From positions 1 to 32,134 of the forward strand of contig JAUXCB010000001.1 of the NCBI GenBank assembly GCA_030619095.1: a DNA stretch of 32,134 bases. Direction: 5' to 3'. This DNA is from Verrucomicrobiota bacterium. GTDB taxonomy: Bacteria > Verrucomicrobiota > Kiritimatiellia > Kiritimatiellales > Tichowtungiaceae. Below the pieces are notes generated by a model. The model was not told the DNA's origin and made no database searches. It saw nothing but the letters and a program-made list of their open reading frames with translations. Of this stretch, positions 14,660-21,643 are shown piece after piece. The first letter of the stretch is position 1. The number at the start of each line of letters is the position of its first letter. The position numbers and the translations under genes are program-made.

Positions 14660-15514
14660 ATGGCGCACATCACCGTTCCCGAAGCCGAAAAACTGCTCGA
14701 TCAGACCCTTCCCGTTCTGGACAAAGGATTTATCCGGCTCGTCGACTATATGGGTGGAGACGACCGCATTGTGCAGACCGCGCGCGTCTCCTACGGCGAA
14801 GGTACAAAAACCATCCGGCAGGATGCCGGGCTGATTGACTACCTCCTGCGGCACGAACACACCTCCCCCTTCGAGCACGTCATCTTTGAGTTCCACTGCA
14901 AAATGCCGATCTTTGTCGCCCGCCAGTGGATCCGCCACCGCACCGCTCGCCTCAACGAAATCTCCGGCCGCTACAGTGTGATGAAAGACGAGTTCTACCT
15001 GCCGCCGCGCGAGCAGATCAGCCTGCAGAGCGAAGACAACAAACAGGGGCGCGAAAGCGAGTCCGTGCCGGTGGAACTTCAAGATAAGGTGCTCAATCTG
15101 CTCAAAAGCGACCAGTCCTCCAGCTACAGCAACTACAGCGAAATCCTCGACGACGGCATCGCCCGCGAGCTCGCGCGAATCAACCTGCCCCTTTCGATGT
15201 ACACGGAGTGGTACTGGCAGATGGATCTCAAAAACATGCTTCATTTTCTCAAGCTGCGCATGGACTCCCACGCCCAGTGGGAAATCCAGGAATACGCCCG
15301 CGCCATCGCCGGAATCGTTAAAACCGTCTGTCCGATGGCCTATGAATCGTTCGAACGCCACATCCTGCGCGGAGCCAAATTCTCCAGCGATGAAATCGCC
15401 GCCATCCATGCGATGATCGACGGCAAGCCCAACCCGCTCGAAGGCCGCCGCCTCGCCGAGTTCGAAGACAAGCTCACCGGCAACCTCTCCCTCTTCGAAA
15501 AACCGGCGGAGTAG
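14660..15514 (+). CDS. thyX: FAD-dependent thymidylate synthase ThyX
   Basis: This 284-residue enzyme methylates dUMP to dTMP with methylene-tetrahydrofolate and FAD, replacing ThyA. The diagnostic RHRX7S motif is present as RHRTARLNEIS at residues 92-102. The FAD- and nucleotide-binding parts include HEHTSPFEHVIFEF and LPLSMYTEWYWQMDLKNMLHFLKLR. The start MAHITVPEAEKLLDQ at 14660 has GGAGG 6 bp upstream. The C-terminus is longer than minimal ThyX proteins. No thyA is seen in the window. It stands alone on the plus strand between repeat-rich gaps. Confidence 0.95.
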   Translation: MAHITVPEAEKLLDQTLPVLDKGFIRLVDYMGGDDRIVQTARVSYGEGTKTIRQDAGLIDYLLRHEHTSPFEHVIFEFHCKMPIFVARQWIRHRTARLNEISGRYSVMKDEFYLPPREQISLQSEDNKQGRESESVPVELQDKVLNLLKSDQSSSYSNYSEILDDGIARELARINLPLSMYTEWYWQMDLKNMLHFLKLRMDSHAQWEIQEYARAIAGIVKTVCPMAYESFERHILRGAKFSSDEIAAIHAMIDGKPNPLEGRRLAEFEDKLTGNLSLFEKPAE

Positions 15515-15560
15515 CCACTGCGTTACGGCACAGCGCTTCGCGGCGCTAAAGCAACGTCTA

Positions 15561-15618
15561 TTTCCAGTTATTGGAAACACAACAAATGTCCCCACACTGT
15601 GGCTTCCAAACATTGGGA
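15561..15618. repeat. Two TTCCAA-type palindromes downstream of thyX
   Basis: TTTCCA-GTTA-TTGGAAA (15561-15577) and TTCCAA-ACA-TTGGGAA (15604-15618) are variants of the palindrome clustered at 175-305. The gap 15515-15868 holds only these, the cloverleaf-like element and the sigma-factor promoter region. Confidence 0.6.
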
Positions 15619-15670
15619 AATTCAGAGGTCGGAGATCAGAAAACGGTTTTCAAAATCCACGGATCTATCC

Positions 15671-15756
15671 ATATTGTAGGCCAAGCTTCCCCGAAGGGGA
15701 GCTTGGGAACGGAACCGCACGCTCTCTGCTTCGCAGAGAAGCGCGCCCTACAATAT
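15671..15756. repeat. 86-bp cloverleaf-like palindromic element (MITE/REP-like)
   Basis: The perfect outer arms ATATTGTAGG (15671-15680) and CCTACAATAT (15747-15756) enclose two hairpins. One is CCAAGCTTCCCC-GAA-GGGGAGCTTGG (15681-15706, one bulged base). The other is TCTCTGC-TTC-GCAGAGA (15723-15739). The whole folds as a stem with two side loops. It carries the GTAGG end shared with the smaller elements at 151-172 and 2500-2581. No ORF is inside. A non-autonomous element moved by a RAYT-like transposase is a fair guess. Confidence 0.65.
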
Positions 15757-15770
15757 TTATTAATGCGGCA

Positions 15771-15815
15771 AACTTTTTTCAGTTTTTTCCTAAGAACTTC
15801 CTGTTTCGCCCGTTA
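15771..15815 (+). promoter_or_regulatory. Candidate ECF-type promoter of the sigma factor operon
   Basis: AACTTTTTTCAGTT (15771-15784) closely matches AACTTTTTTGAATT at 18494-18507, upstream of the decayed gene. A second AACTT at 15795-15799 is followed by CGTTA at 15811. ECF sigma factors often use AAC-containing -35 boxes and control themselves. The assignment is tentative. Confidence 0.3.
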
Positions 15816-15868
15816 CCCTCTGTGAAGACTGCCGACGCAGTTCAGGGAAACAACCCGAGAGGAAGACG

Positions 15869-16366
15869 ATGGATAAAGAAAAATGGATTAGCTCACTGGT
15901 CAAGCGATACGAACGCCCGCTCTGCAGCTATGCATTCAGCCTGCTGCACGACTTCGAACGAGCGCGGGATGCCGTACAGGACACCTTCCTGCGGCTCTGC
16001 GGCCAAAAACCTGAAAAACTCAAGGGGCGCGAAGCCCCCTGGCTTTTTCGCGTCTGCCGCAACCGATCACTCGATATCCTGCGGAAGGAAGAACCCGTTT
16101 GCCCCCTGAGTGAGCCGCAGGAGGCCTCTCTGCCCTCTGAGGAAAAAACTCCGGACGAACAGACCGCCCACGGCGATCTAAGCCAACTCCTCCCCCGCTT
16201 CCTCTCCAAACTTCCGAAAAATCAACAGGAAGTGATTCGTCTAAAATTCCAACAGCAACTGAGCTACCGGGAAATCGCCCACTGCACCCGGCTCAGCGAA
16301 AGCAACGTGGGCTACCTGTTACACACAGGCATCAAAACCCTGCGTGCACAAATGATTAATCTGTAA
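15869..16366 (+). CDS. ECF RNA polymerase sigma factor
   Basis: This 165-residue sigma-70 family factor has only regions 2 and 4. Region 2 spans about residues 5-75: YERPLCSYAFSLLHDFERARDAVQDTFLRL, then APWLFRVCRNRSLDILRK. After a variable linker, region 4 (105-163) has LPKNQQEVIRLKFQQQLSYREIAHCTRLSESNVGYLL with a helix-turn-helix. It would direct RNA polymerase to a small regulon. Start ATG 15869 has GAGAGGAAG upstream. The next gene begins 12 bp later and has an anti-sigma-like N-terminus, so the two are probably an autoregulated sigma/anti-sigma pair. The inducing signal is unknown. Confidence 0.9.
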   Translation: MDKEKWISSLVKRYERPLCSYAFSLLHDFERARDAVQDTFLRLCGQKPEKLKGREAPWLFRVCRNRSLDILRKEEPVCPLSEPQEASLPSEEKTPDEQTAHGDLSQLLPRFLSKLPKNQQEVIRLKFQQQLSYREIAHCTRLSESNVGYLLHTGIKTLRAQMINL

Positions 16367-16378
16367 GGAGATTTTAAA

Positions 16379-18436
16379 ATGAAAACAAACGACACCAAAC
16401 TGACTGCCTACGCTCTGAATGAGCTGCCTGAAACCGAACGTCAGGCCTTTGAAAAAGAACTCACCCCCGAAACCCGAAAAGCCGTGGAGGAAATCCGCGC
16501 ACTGGCCGGACAACTGAATGCACATTACGCCACCGAAGGCGAAACCTGCCTGACCGATGAGCAGCGCGAAACCATCTTCGCCGCCGCCCGTAAAAAGAAG
16601 GAGAAAATTATCCCCTTCCCGCGTTATGTTTGGATGCCCCTTGCCTCTGCCGCAGCACTGGCCGGGATCATTCTATACGTCTCTTTACCTAGAATCAGCG
16701 GCCCAACGGATCGAGCTGTGGAAGTTGCAGGACGCATGGAATCAACCGCTACACCAACCGACAAACGAATCCGTACAGACGTAGATCCGTTTTCTTCGAC
16801 ACCATCCGTAACACGCCCAAAAATGGAACTGAAAAAACCGGCAATAAAAATGAAAAAGTCAGCCAAGCCCAAAACGTTACGGCGCATCGCCAGGGGAAGA
16901 CCCTATGGAAAGCGTTCAGATGCAGGGGCTGTTAGCTTGTATATGTCGGCGGATAAATTTGAGAAGACTGATTGCTATGGAGTAACCCGAACCGACTCTT
17001 TGACAGCCCGCCCGTGGGGGCCAAGTATCGAGAACTATGCCGAAATCCGGGAAAATCAGTTCCTGCGCGTAATCAATCAGCCGCTATCGACATTTTCGAT
17101 CGACGTGGACACCGCTTCGTATTCCAACATGCGGCGATTCCTGAAAAACGGAACCCTGCCGCCGAAGGATGCGATTCGTATTGAGGAGTTGATCAACTAC
17201 TTCGACTACAACGATGCGCCGCCAACGGGCAACACTCCGTTCGCAACGCATCTGGAGGTTTCTTCCACCCCCTGGAACCCGAAACACAAACTGGTTCGGA
17301 TCGCCCTGAAAGGCTTTGAGATCGAACAAAGCGAGCGCCCGGCGCTCAATCTGGTCTTCCTGCTGGATGTCTCCGGTTCCATGAACAGCGAAAACAAACT
17401 TCCACTGGTCAAACGCGCAATGACCATGTTAACCCGCCAGCTCGATGAACGCGACCGCGTCTCCATCGTGGTCTACGCCGGTGCCTCCGGCCTCGTCCTG
17501 CCGCCCACCTTCGGCGCAAACCGTCAGGCTATTCTCGACGCGCTTAAGCGCCTCGAAGCAGGCGGCGGCACCAACGGCGGTCAAGGGATTGAACTGGCCT
17601 ACCGCACCGCGCTGGAAAACTACAACAAAGAAGGTGTTAACCGTGTGATTCTCTGCACGGACGGTGACTTCAATATCGGCGTTACGCAGGGCGGCGACCT
17701 GAATCGTCTGATCGAAGAAAAAGCCAAAAGCGGCATTTTTCTGAGCGTCCTTGGTTTCGGAACCGGCAACACCAAAGACTCCATCATGGAACAGCTCGCC
17801 GACCGGGGAAACGGAAACTACGCCTATATCGACACCTTCAGCGAAGCGCGCAAAGTGCTCGTCGATGAGATGAGCGGCACACTGCTCACGATCGCTAAAG
17901 ATGTTAAAATTCAGGTCGAATTTAACCCGGCGCTCGTCGCTGGCTACCGCCTGATCGGCTACGAAAACCGAATGCTCAAAACCGAAGACTTCAACGACGA
18001 CAAAAAAGATGCGGGCGAAATCGGTGCGGGCCATACGGTTACGGCTCTTTACGAGATCGTTCCCACGGGTCAGCCGGTCAACGGCATCCCGCCGGTTGAT
18101 GAACTGAAATATCAGATATCCGACAGCGCACCCGTTCGCTCGGATGAACTGTTGACCGTCAAACTGCGCTACAAAGAGCCGGATGGCGATACCAGCCGGA
18201 AAATTGAAATCCCGTTACGCAACGTAGAGCGCTCGTTCGAAAGCACCAGCGATGACTTCCGCTTCGCAACCGCCGTAGCCGGATTCGGAATGCTCCTGCG
18301 TGACTCGGAGTTTAAAGGGGACCTCACCTATGGCCAAGTGATCGAATGGGCGCAAAGCGCACAGGGCGAAGATGGATTCGGCTACCGCCGCGAATTCATC
18401 GAACTCGTCCGCAACGCGCAGGCCATTGGGCGCTAA
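16379..18436 (+). CDS. Membrane VWA-domain protein with anti-sigma-like N-terminus (YfbK-like)
   Basis: This 685-residue protein is longer than YfbK-type proteins. Residues 1-80 are cytoplasmic and resemble short anti-sigma domains (LTAYALNELPETERQAFEKEL). One membrane segment is at about 84-104 (YVWMPLASAAALAGIILYVSL). The outer part begins with the VWA N-terminal domain, FSIDVDTASYSNMRRFLKNG and RIEELINYFDY. A VWA domain follows with MIDAS motif DVSGSMNSENK from residue 330 and LCTDGDFNIG. The C-terminal DUF3520-like domain ends with the strand and helix FRFATAVAGFGMLLRDSEFKG. The gene follows the ECF gene by 12 bp with GGAGA as ribosome site. It may hold the sigma factor at the membrane and sense an envelope ligand through the VWA domain; that role is inferred from architecture. 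Confidence 0.85.
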   Translation: MKTNDTKLTAYALNELPETERQAFEKELTPETRKAVEEIRALAGQLNAHYATEGETCLTDEQRETIFAAARKKKEKIIPFPRYVWMPLASAAALAGIILYVSLPRISGPTDRAVEVAGRMESTATPTDKRIRTDVDPFSSTPSVTRPKMELKKPAIKMKKSAKPKTLRRIARGRPYGKRSDAGAVSLYMSADKFEKTDCYGVTRTDSLTARPWGPSIENYAEIRENQFLRVINQPLSTFSIDVDTASYSNMRRFLKNGTLPPKDAIRIEELINYFDYNDAPPTGNTPFATHLEVSSTPWNPKHKLVRIALKGFEIEQSERPALNLVFLLDVSGSMNSENKLPLVKRAMTMLTRQLDERDRVSIVVYAGASGLVLPPTFGANRQAILDALKRLEAGGGTNGGQGIELAYRTALENYNKEGVNRVILCTDGDFNIGVTQGGDLNRLIEEKAKSGIFLSVLGFGTGNTKDSIMEQLADRGNGNYAYIDTFSEARKVLVDEMSGTLLTIAKDVKIQVEFNPALVAGYRLIGYENRMLKTEDFNDDKKDAGEIGAGHTVTALYEIVPTGQPVNGIPPVDELKYQISDSAPVRSDELLTVKLRYKEPDGDTSRKIEIPLRNVERSFESTSDDFRFATAVAGFGMLLRDSEFKGDLTYGQVIEWAQSAQGEDGFGYRREFIELVRNAQAIGR

Positions 18437-18445
18437 ACCCAGAGT

Positions 18446-18480
18446 TCCAAACCTTGACAGTATTGTGTCCAAGGTTTGGA
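18446..18480. terminator. Hairpin after the VWA gene
   Basis: TCCAAACCTTG (18446-18456) pairs perfectly with CAAGGTTTGGA (18470-18480), an 11-bp stem with a 13-nt loop, 9 bp after the stop codon. No strong T-run follows. The right arm is itself the palindrome GTCCAAGGTTTGGAC, of the TTCCAA family, so this may be a repeat acting as a terminator. Confidence 0.5.
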
Positions 18481-18493
18481 CATTTCCTTGTGT

Positions 18494-18507
18494 AACTTTT
18501 TTGAATT
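18494..18507 (+). promoter_or_regulatory. AACTTTTTTGAATT motif shared with the sigma operon promoter
   Basis: It matches 12 of 14 bases of the sequence at 15771-15784. It lies 36 bp before the ATG of the decayed gene, as expected for a promoter element of the same sigma regulon. Confidence 0.3.
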
Positions 18508-18542
18508 ACAAAGTTAAACTCAACACGAACCGGGAGAATACT

Positions 18543-18769
18543 ATGAAATGGATCGTCACACTTATATGCCGCCATTACCAGCGATGCGAAAAACACCGCA
18601 CTCACGCTCTACAACCAAAACTTCGCGATCGTGCATGAACGAATCGAACTGGAATTGAACAAAGGAGGAACCCATCATCAAAGTGGACGGTCAACTGCGC
18701 TTCAGTCTGCCGGGACAGCCGCTGTTTCCAACCCCTCTATATACCAATGAAGATGAGACACGAAAGTGA
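18543..18769 (+). pseudogene. Decayed secreted-protein gene (DUF4139-like start)
   Basis: A ribosome site CGGGAGA and ATG start MKWIVTLI, the front of a signal peptide. The protein then continues in another frame: YAAITSDAKNTALTLYNQNF, AIVHERIELELNKGGT. After a second frame change it reads IIKVDGQLRFSLPGQPLFPT, PLYTNEDETRK and a TGA at 18767-18769. LTLYNQNFAIVxERIELxL resembles the N-terminus of DUF4139/MuiA-like proteins. At least two deletions or shifts removed the rest of the signal peptide and most of the body. It lies right after the ECF/VWA genes and may once have belonged to that system. The gap 18437-18906 holds no intact gene. Confidence 0.5.
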
Positions 18770-18815
18770 AATGCACGGGGCGCATAGAGTGTTTGGAAAA
18801 ACTCGACGCTACAGC

Positions 18816-18862
18816 TTCCACGCATTGGAACTCCGGCGCTCCCATACGTTTAAACGTGTGGG
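18816..18862. repeat. TTCCA palindrome and a 22-bp near-perfect palindrome
   Basis: TTCCA-CGCA-TTGGAA lies at 18816-18830. The 22 bp at 18841-18862, CCCATACGTTTAAACGTGTGGG, are self-complementary except for T-G wobbles at two symmetrical sites. Flanking CGCT and CAGCG extend it weakly. The sequence is downstream of orn and of the decayed gene. Confidence 0.5.
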
Positions 18863-18906
18863 ACAGCGTTCAAATTCACTAAGGAAAATTGGCTTTTAAG
18901 ACGCCC

Positions 18907-19518
18907 CTACCGTTGCAACAGATGTTCGCGGTAGTAGGCGAGTTCGGCGGCGGAGGCGACGATGTCGTAGTAGGCATCGTGCTGGCGCAACCGGCGCAGA
19001 TCCGCCTCGGGGAAATATTTTTTTACGTTTTTGGCGTCATTTTTATCGAAGTCCGCCCCCTCAGTCAGATCGAGCCACTGAACCTTTAGGGTGGAAACAT
19101 CGAGTAGACGGTAATGTAACCGGCTGACGAAGGTTGGGAAAAATTTACGCGCGAGAATCCAGTCGTTATGCACACTGTTGCCAGCCATCAGCGGTCTCTT
19201 TTTGATGGTTTTTGTTGGCGTGCCGCACCAGCGATCAATAAAAGCCGTGAGCTTTTCGTCGATCTCTGCCACCGGAATGGCGTCGCGTGAGCGGCACTTT
19301 TTGACCAGATCGGGCAGATTCTTCTGCACCCAGGCACTGATCGGAACATTCTTTGCGGCGCGGACGTAAAAATTAACATCCTCCTCCGGCGGCGTGAGCC
19401 GCTTGAGGTCTTTATCGGTGAGCATCACGGAGACCTGAAGCAAATTCGCTTCGTCGAGATCAAGCGAAGTGAACTCGGTATCGAACCAGACGTAGGCTGT
19501 GGAAGGGATTTTTTTCAT
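18907..19518 (-). CDS. orn: DEDDh 3'-5' exoribonuclease, oligoribonuclease-like
   Basis: This 203-residue enzyme degrades very short RNAs and pGpG to mononucleotides. It carries the DEDDh set: Asp13 and Glu15 in VWFDTEFTSLD, Asp in AGNSVHNDWILARKFFP, and His/Asp in RQHDAYYDIVASAAELAYYREHL. HYRLLDVSTLKVQW is the typical Orn segment. The first motif is DTEFTSLD rather than the common DLEMTGLD, and the third lacks the usual QDR, so it is a divergent member. It is the last gene of the pta-ackA transcript, 19 bp after the inverted-repeat cassette. No clear ribosome site precedes its ATG. Confidence 0.82.
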   Translation of the reverse strand: MKKIPSTAYVWFDTEFTSLDLDEANLLQVSVMLTDKDLKRLTPPEEDVNFYVRAAKNVPISAWVQKNLPDLVKKCRSRDAIPVAEIDEKLTAFIDRWCGTPTKTIKKRPLMAGNSVHNDWILARKFFPTFVSRLHYRLLDVSTLKVQWLDLTEGADFDKNDAKNVKKYFPEADLRRLRQHDAYYDIVASAAELAYYREHLLQR

Positions 19519-19537
19519 AAGACTAAGAAGTGTTTAT

Positions 19538-19562
19538 TTCACAAGATGATGGACAACAAGAT
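19538..19562. repeat. Left arm of the cassette inverted repeat
   Basis: 25 bases, perfect inverted match to 20381-20405. Its inner end coincides with the last base of the GxxExxY stop codon. Confidence 0.9.
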
Positions 19563-20362
19563 TATTTTTTAAGAGTGATAAGCTGAATCTTCTCCCGATT
19601 AAAATTCACCCACTGCAATTGCTTTAACGGAGTATGATTAAGCAACTTGAGCAACTGCTTTTTATAAGATTCAAAATGTCGAATTATTGAGGATACGTGC
19701 AAACAGGTCTGTTCATCCAATCGACATATTTTTTGGTACCCAACAATCTTTCCTGCCACAACAACTTCTACAGGCTGTATCAACGCATCTTCCCCGCCAA
19801 GAAAATGATGGATCGCCTCCCGATACAAACCCACATCCAAAAACGCACCCCAGTTCGTTAGTAATTTTTGAACGATATCCCGAATGGATAAACTTGAAGG
19901 AAGCTCTGCCTGCCATGCATCCTCATTCATCTCAAAGGCCATTCGTTTTTCAGCACTCAAATTCGTTGTCACAAAACGATGCTGAACGGAGGGTGAGGAA
20001 AAATTAATCAGTTTTCCAAACTGCAAATCAGAAAGTAACAGATAGTTCAACGTTTGCGCCTCATGCGTTCCGCCTAATAAATCGACCGCCTTCAGCTCAT
20101 AAATTGAACCGGCGTTCACTAAAGCGTCGATAAAATACGATTTTTTAAACGATTCACAGGAAACAACAATTTCACCCTCCGACAAAACGTTTAATCCGCT
20201 ATTTAAACAATGGCGGATCAGTTCGGCATGGTAAACGTGTTCATCATAAAAACGCCCCAATTCATTTTGAATATCAAACGCATGACCCATCACAAGGTGA
20301 TCAATCTCGTAGAATTGAGATCGGGAAGGCGGTTCGACATCAAAACAGCACTCGATTGGCAT
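19562..20362 (-). CDS. GxxExxY-family protein (PD-(D/E)XK-like) in an inverted-repeat cassette
   Basis: This 266-residue protein starts from the ATG at 20362, which has TTGGAG 6 bp upstream. A TTG at 20419 would add 19 residues, partly encoded by the repeat arm, and is less likely. The N-terminal half is the GxxExxY domain: VMGHAFDIQNELGRFYDEHVY (Glu41, Tyr44), then FIDALVNAGSIYELKAVDLLGGTHEAQTLNYL, with the Asp and ELK of a PD-(D/E)XK nuclease-like core, and GKLINFSSP. The signature glycine is changed (Phe38 at that place). About 100 extra C-terminal residues follow (GAFLDVGLYREAIHHFLGGE...), absent from short family members. The biochemical role of the family is not established. AT content is higher than in the neighbouring genes, which suggests transfer. 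Confidence 0.75.
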   Translation of the reverse strand: MPIECCFDVEPPSRSQFYEIDHLVMGHAFDIQNELGRFYDEHVYHAELIRHCLNSGLNVLSEGEIVVSCESFKKSYFIDALVNAGSIYELKAVDLLGGTHEAQTLNYLLLSDLQFGKLINFSSPSVQHRFVTTNLSAEKRMAFEMNEDAWQAELPSSLSIRDIVQKLLTNWGAFLDVGLYREAIHHFLGGEDALIQPVEVVVAGKIVGYQKICRLDEQTCLHVSSIIRHFESYKKQLLKLLNHTPLKQLQWVNFNREKIQLITLKK

Positions 20363-20380
20363 CAGAATCTCCAAGAAATC

Positions 20381-20405
20381 ATCTTGTTGTCCATCATCTT
20401 GTGAA
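20381..20405. repeat. Right arm of the cassette inverted repeat
   Basis: 25 bases, perfect inverted match to 19538-19562. It lies 18 bp upstream of the GxxExxY start and 20 bp from the ackA stop. Confidence 0.9.
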
Positions 20406-20425
20406 CTCGATCCGAACAAGCCAAA

Positions 20426-21625
20426 TCAAGCATTCAAAATATCAAAGGTGTCGGATGCGATCACTTTCTCCTCATCCGTGTGGATGACCAGCGCGGCCAC
20501 CTTGGACTCGGCCGTGGTAATCACCGTCTCATTGGCCTCGTTGGCGGCGTCATCCATCTTCAGCCCGAGATAGGTAAAGTTTTCGAGAATCAGCTTCCGG
20601 ACGGTGCGCTCGTTCTCGCCAATACCCGCCGTGAAGACGATTCCGTCGACCCCGTTTAGAGCGGCGGCGTAGGCACCGATATACTTCTGAACTTCATAGA
20701 CAAATTTTTCAATCGCCTGCGTGCAGCCTTCGAGTCCTTTGCGGTAGCCCTCCATCGTGTCGCGCATGTCGCGGTTCCCGCACAAGCCGAGGAGTCCACC
20801 CTGCTTATTCATCAGAGAGCTGACCTGATCGACCGTCATATCCTGCGTCTGCATAATATGCAGGGGGATATAGGGATCGAGATCGCCAGAGCGGGTGCCC
20901 ATAAGAATACCGGCCAGCGGGGTCATTCCCATTGAGGTGTCGACAGATTTCCCACCTTCAAAAGCAGTGATTGAACTGCCATTGCCAAGATGGCAGGTGA
21001 TCAGCTTGAGTTCTTCCAAGGGTTTACCAAGGGCTTCAGCGGCTTGCGCAGCCACGTACCCGTGAGACGTCCCGTGGAATCCGTAGCGGCGGATTTTATG
21101 GGTGGTATATTGGGTTTTTGGCAGGCCATAAAGATAGGCTTTCGGCGGCATGGTCTGGTGAATGGCCGTATCGAAGACCGCCACCTGTTTCATCGTGGGT
21201 TCCAACTCGTGAATGGCCTGAATTCCCATCAGATTCGGTGGATTATGCAGCGGCGCCAGCACAGAATTATCGCGAATAGCCTTCACGACATCGCCATTGA
21301 TCAGAACCGACTTTGAAAAATCTTCGCCACCATGAACGACTCGATGCCCCACCCCGGAGAGATCGCCCAGACTTCGGAGTGTATTTTTTTCGGGATCCGT
21401 CAGCAGTTTGAAAATCGCGTTGATCGCCTTTTTATGATCGGGGAGATCCAAGTAGATATGCTCCCTGTGCTCACCCTCTCGTTTGCAGTCTACACTGGCT
21501 CCGGAAATGCCGATGCGATCGGCCCCGCCCTGAGCGAGAACTTTGAAATCGTGATTGTCGCCGGTCACCTCGTAGAGTTTGTATTTGATCGAGGAAGACC
21601 CCGAATTAATTACCAGAATTTTCAT
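20426..21625 (-). CDS. ackA: Acetate kinase
   Basis: This 399-residue enzyme makes ATP and acetate from acetyl phosphate. Landmarks are MKILVINSGSSSIKYKLYEV (phosphate site), GHRVVHGGE with the substrate-binding Arg, AVFDTAIHQTMP, RRYGFHGTSHGYV, THE-like CHLGNGSSITAFEGG, and DGIVFTAGIGENERTVR. Length is normal for the family. The pta gene lies 18 bp upstream, giving the usual pair for substrate-level ATP formation from acetyl-CoA and suggesting fermentative energy metabolism. The downstream GxxExxY cassette starts 20 bp after the stop. Confidence 0.97.
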   Translation of the reverse strand: MKILVINSGSSSIKYKLYEVTGDNHDFKVLAQGGADRIGISGASVDCKREGEHREHIYLDLPDHKKAINAIFKLLTDPEKNTLRSLGDLSGVGHRVVHGGEDFSKSVLINGDVVKAIRDNSVLAPLHNPPNLMGIQAIHELEPTMKQVAVFDTAIHQTMPPKAYLYGLPKTQYTTHKIRRYGFHGTSHGYVAAQAAEALGKPLEELKLITCHLGNGSSITAFEGGKSVDTSMGMTPLAGILMGTRSGDLDPYIPLHIMQTQDMTVDQVSSLMNKQGGLLGLCGNRDMRDTMEGYRKGLEGCTQAIEKFVYEVQKYIGAYAAALNGVDGIVFTAGIGENERTVRKLILENFTYLGLKMDDAANEANETVITTAESKVAALVIHTDEEKVIASDTFDILNA

Positions 21626-21643
21626 ATCTTCTTATTCCTGTTT

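Larger units (their letters stand above)
19538..20405. mobile_element. 868-bp cassette bounded by a perfect 25-bp inverted repeat
   Basis: The left arm 19538-19562 (TTCACAAGATGATGG... to ...AACAAGAT) is the exact reverse complement of the right arm 20381-20405. Beyond the core, the match continues inward for 8 more bases with 2 mismatches. The GxxExxY gene fills the inside. The cassette is 20 bp from the ackA stop and 19 bp from the orn ATG. In RNA the arms would form a 25-bp stem with the ORF in its loop. No target-site duplication is obvious. This resembles 23S rRNA intervening sequences; a transposon-end explanation is also possible. Confidence 0.7.

Noticed and set aside
14600..15613. A 337-residue minus-strand frame opposite thyX
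   Set aside because: Antisense shadow of thyX; no family motifs.
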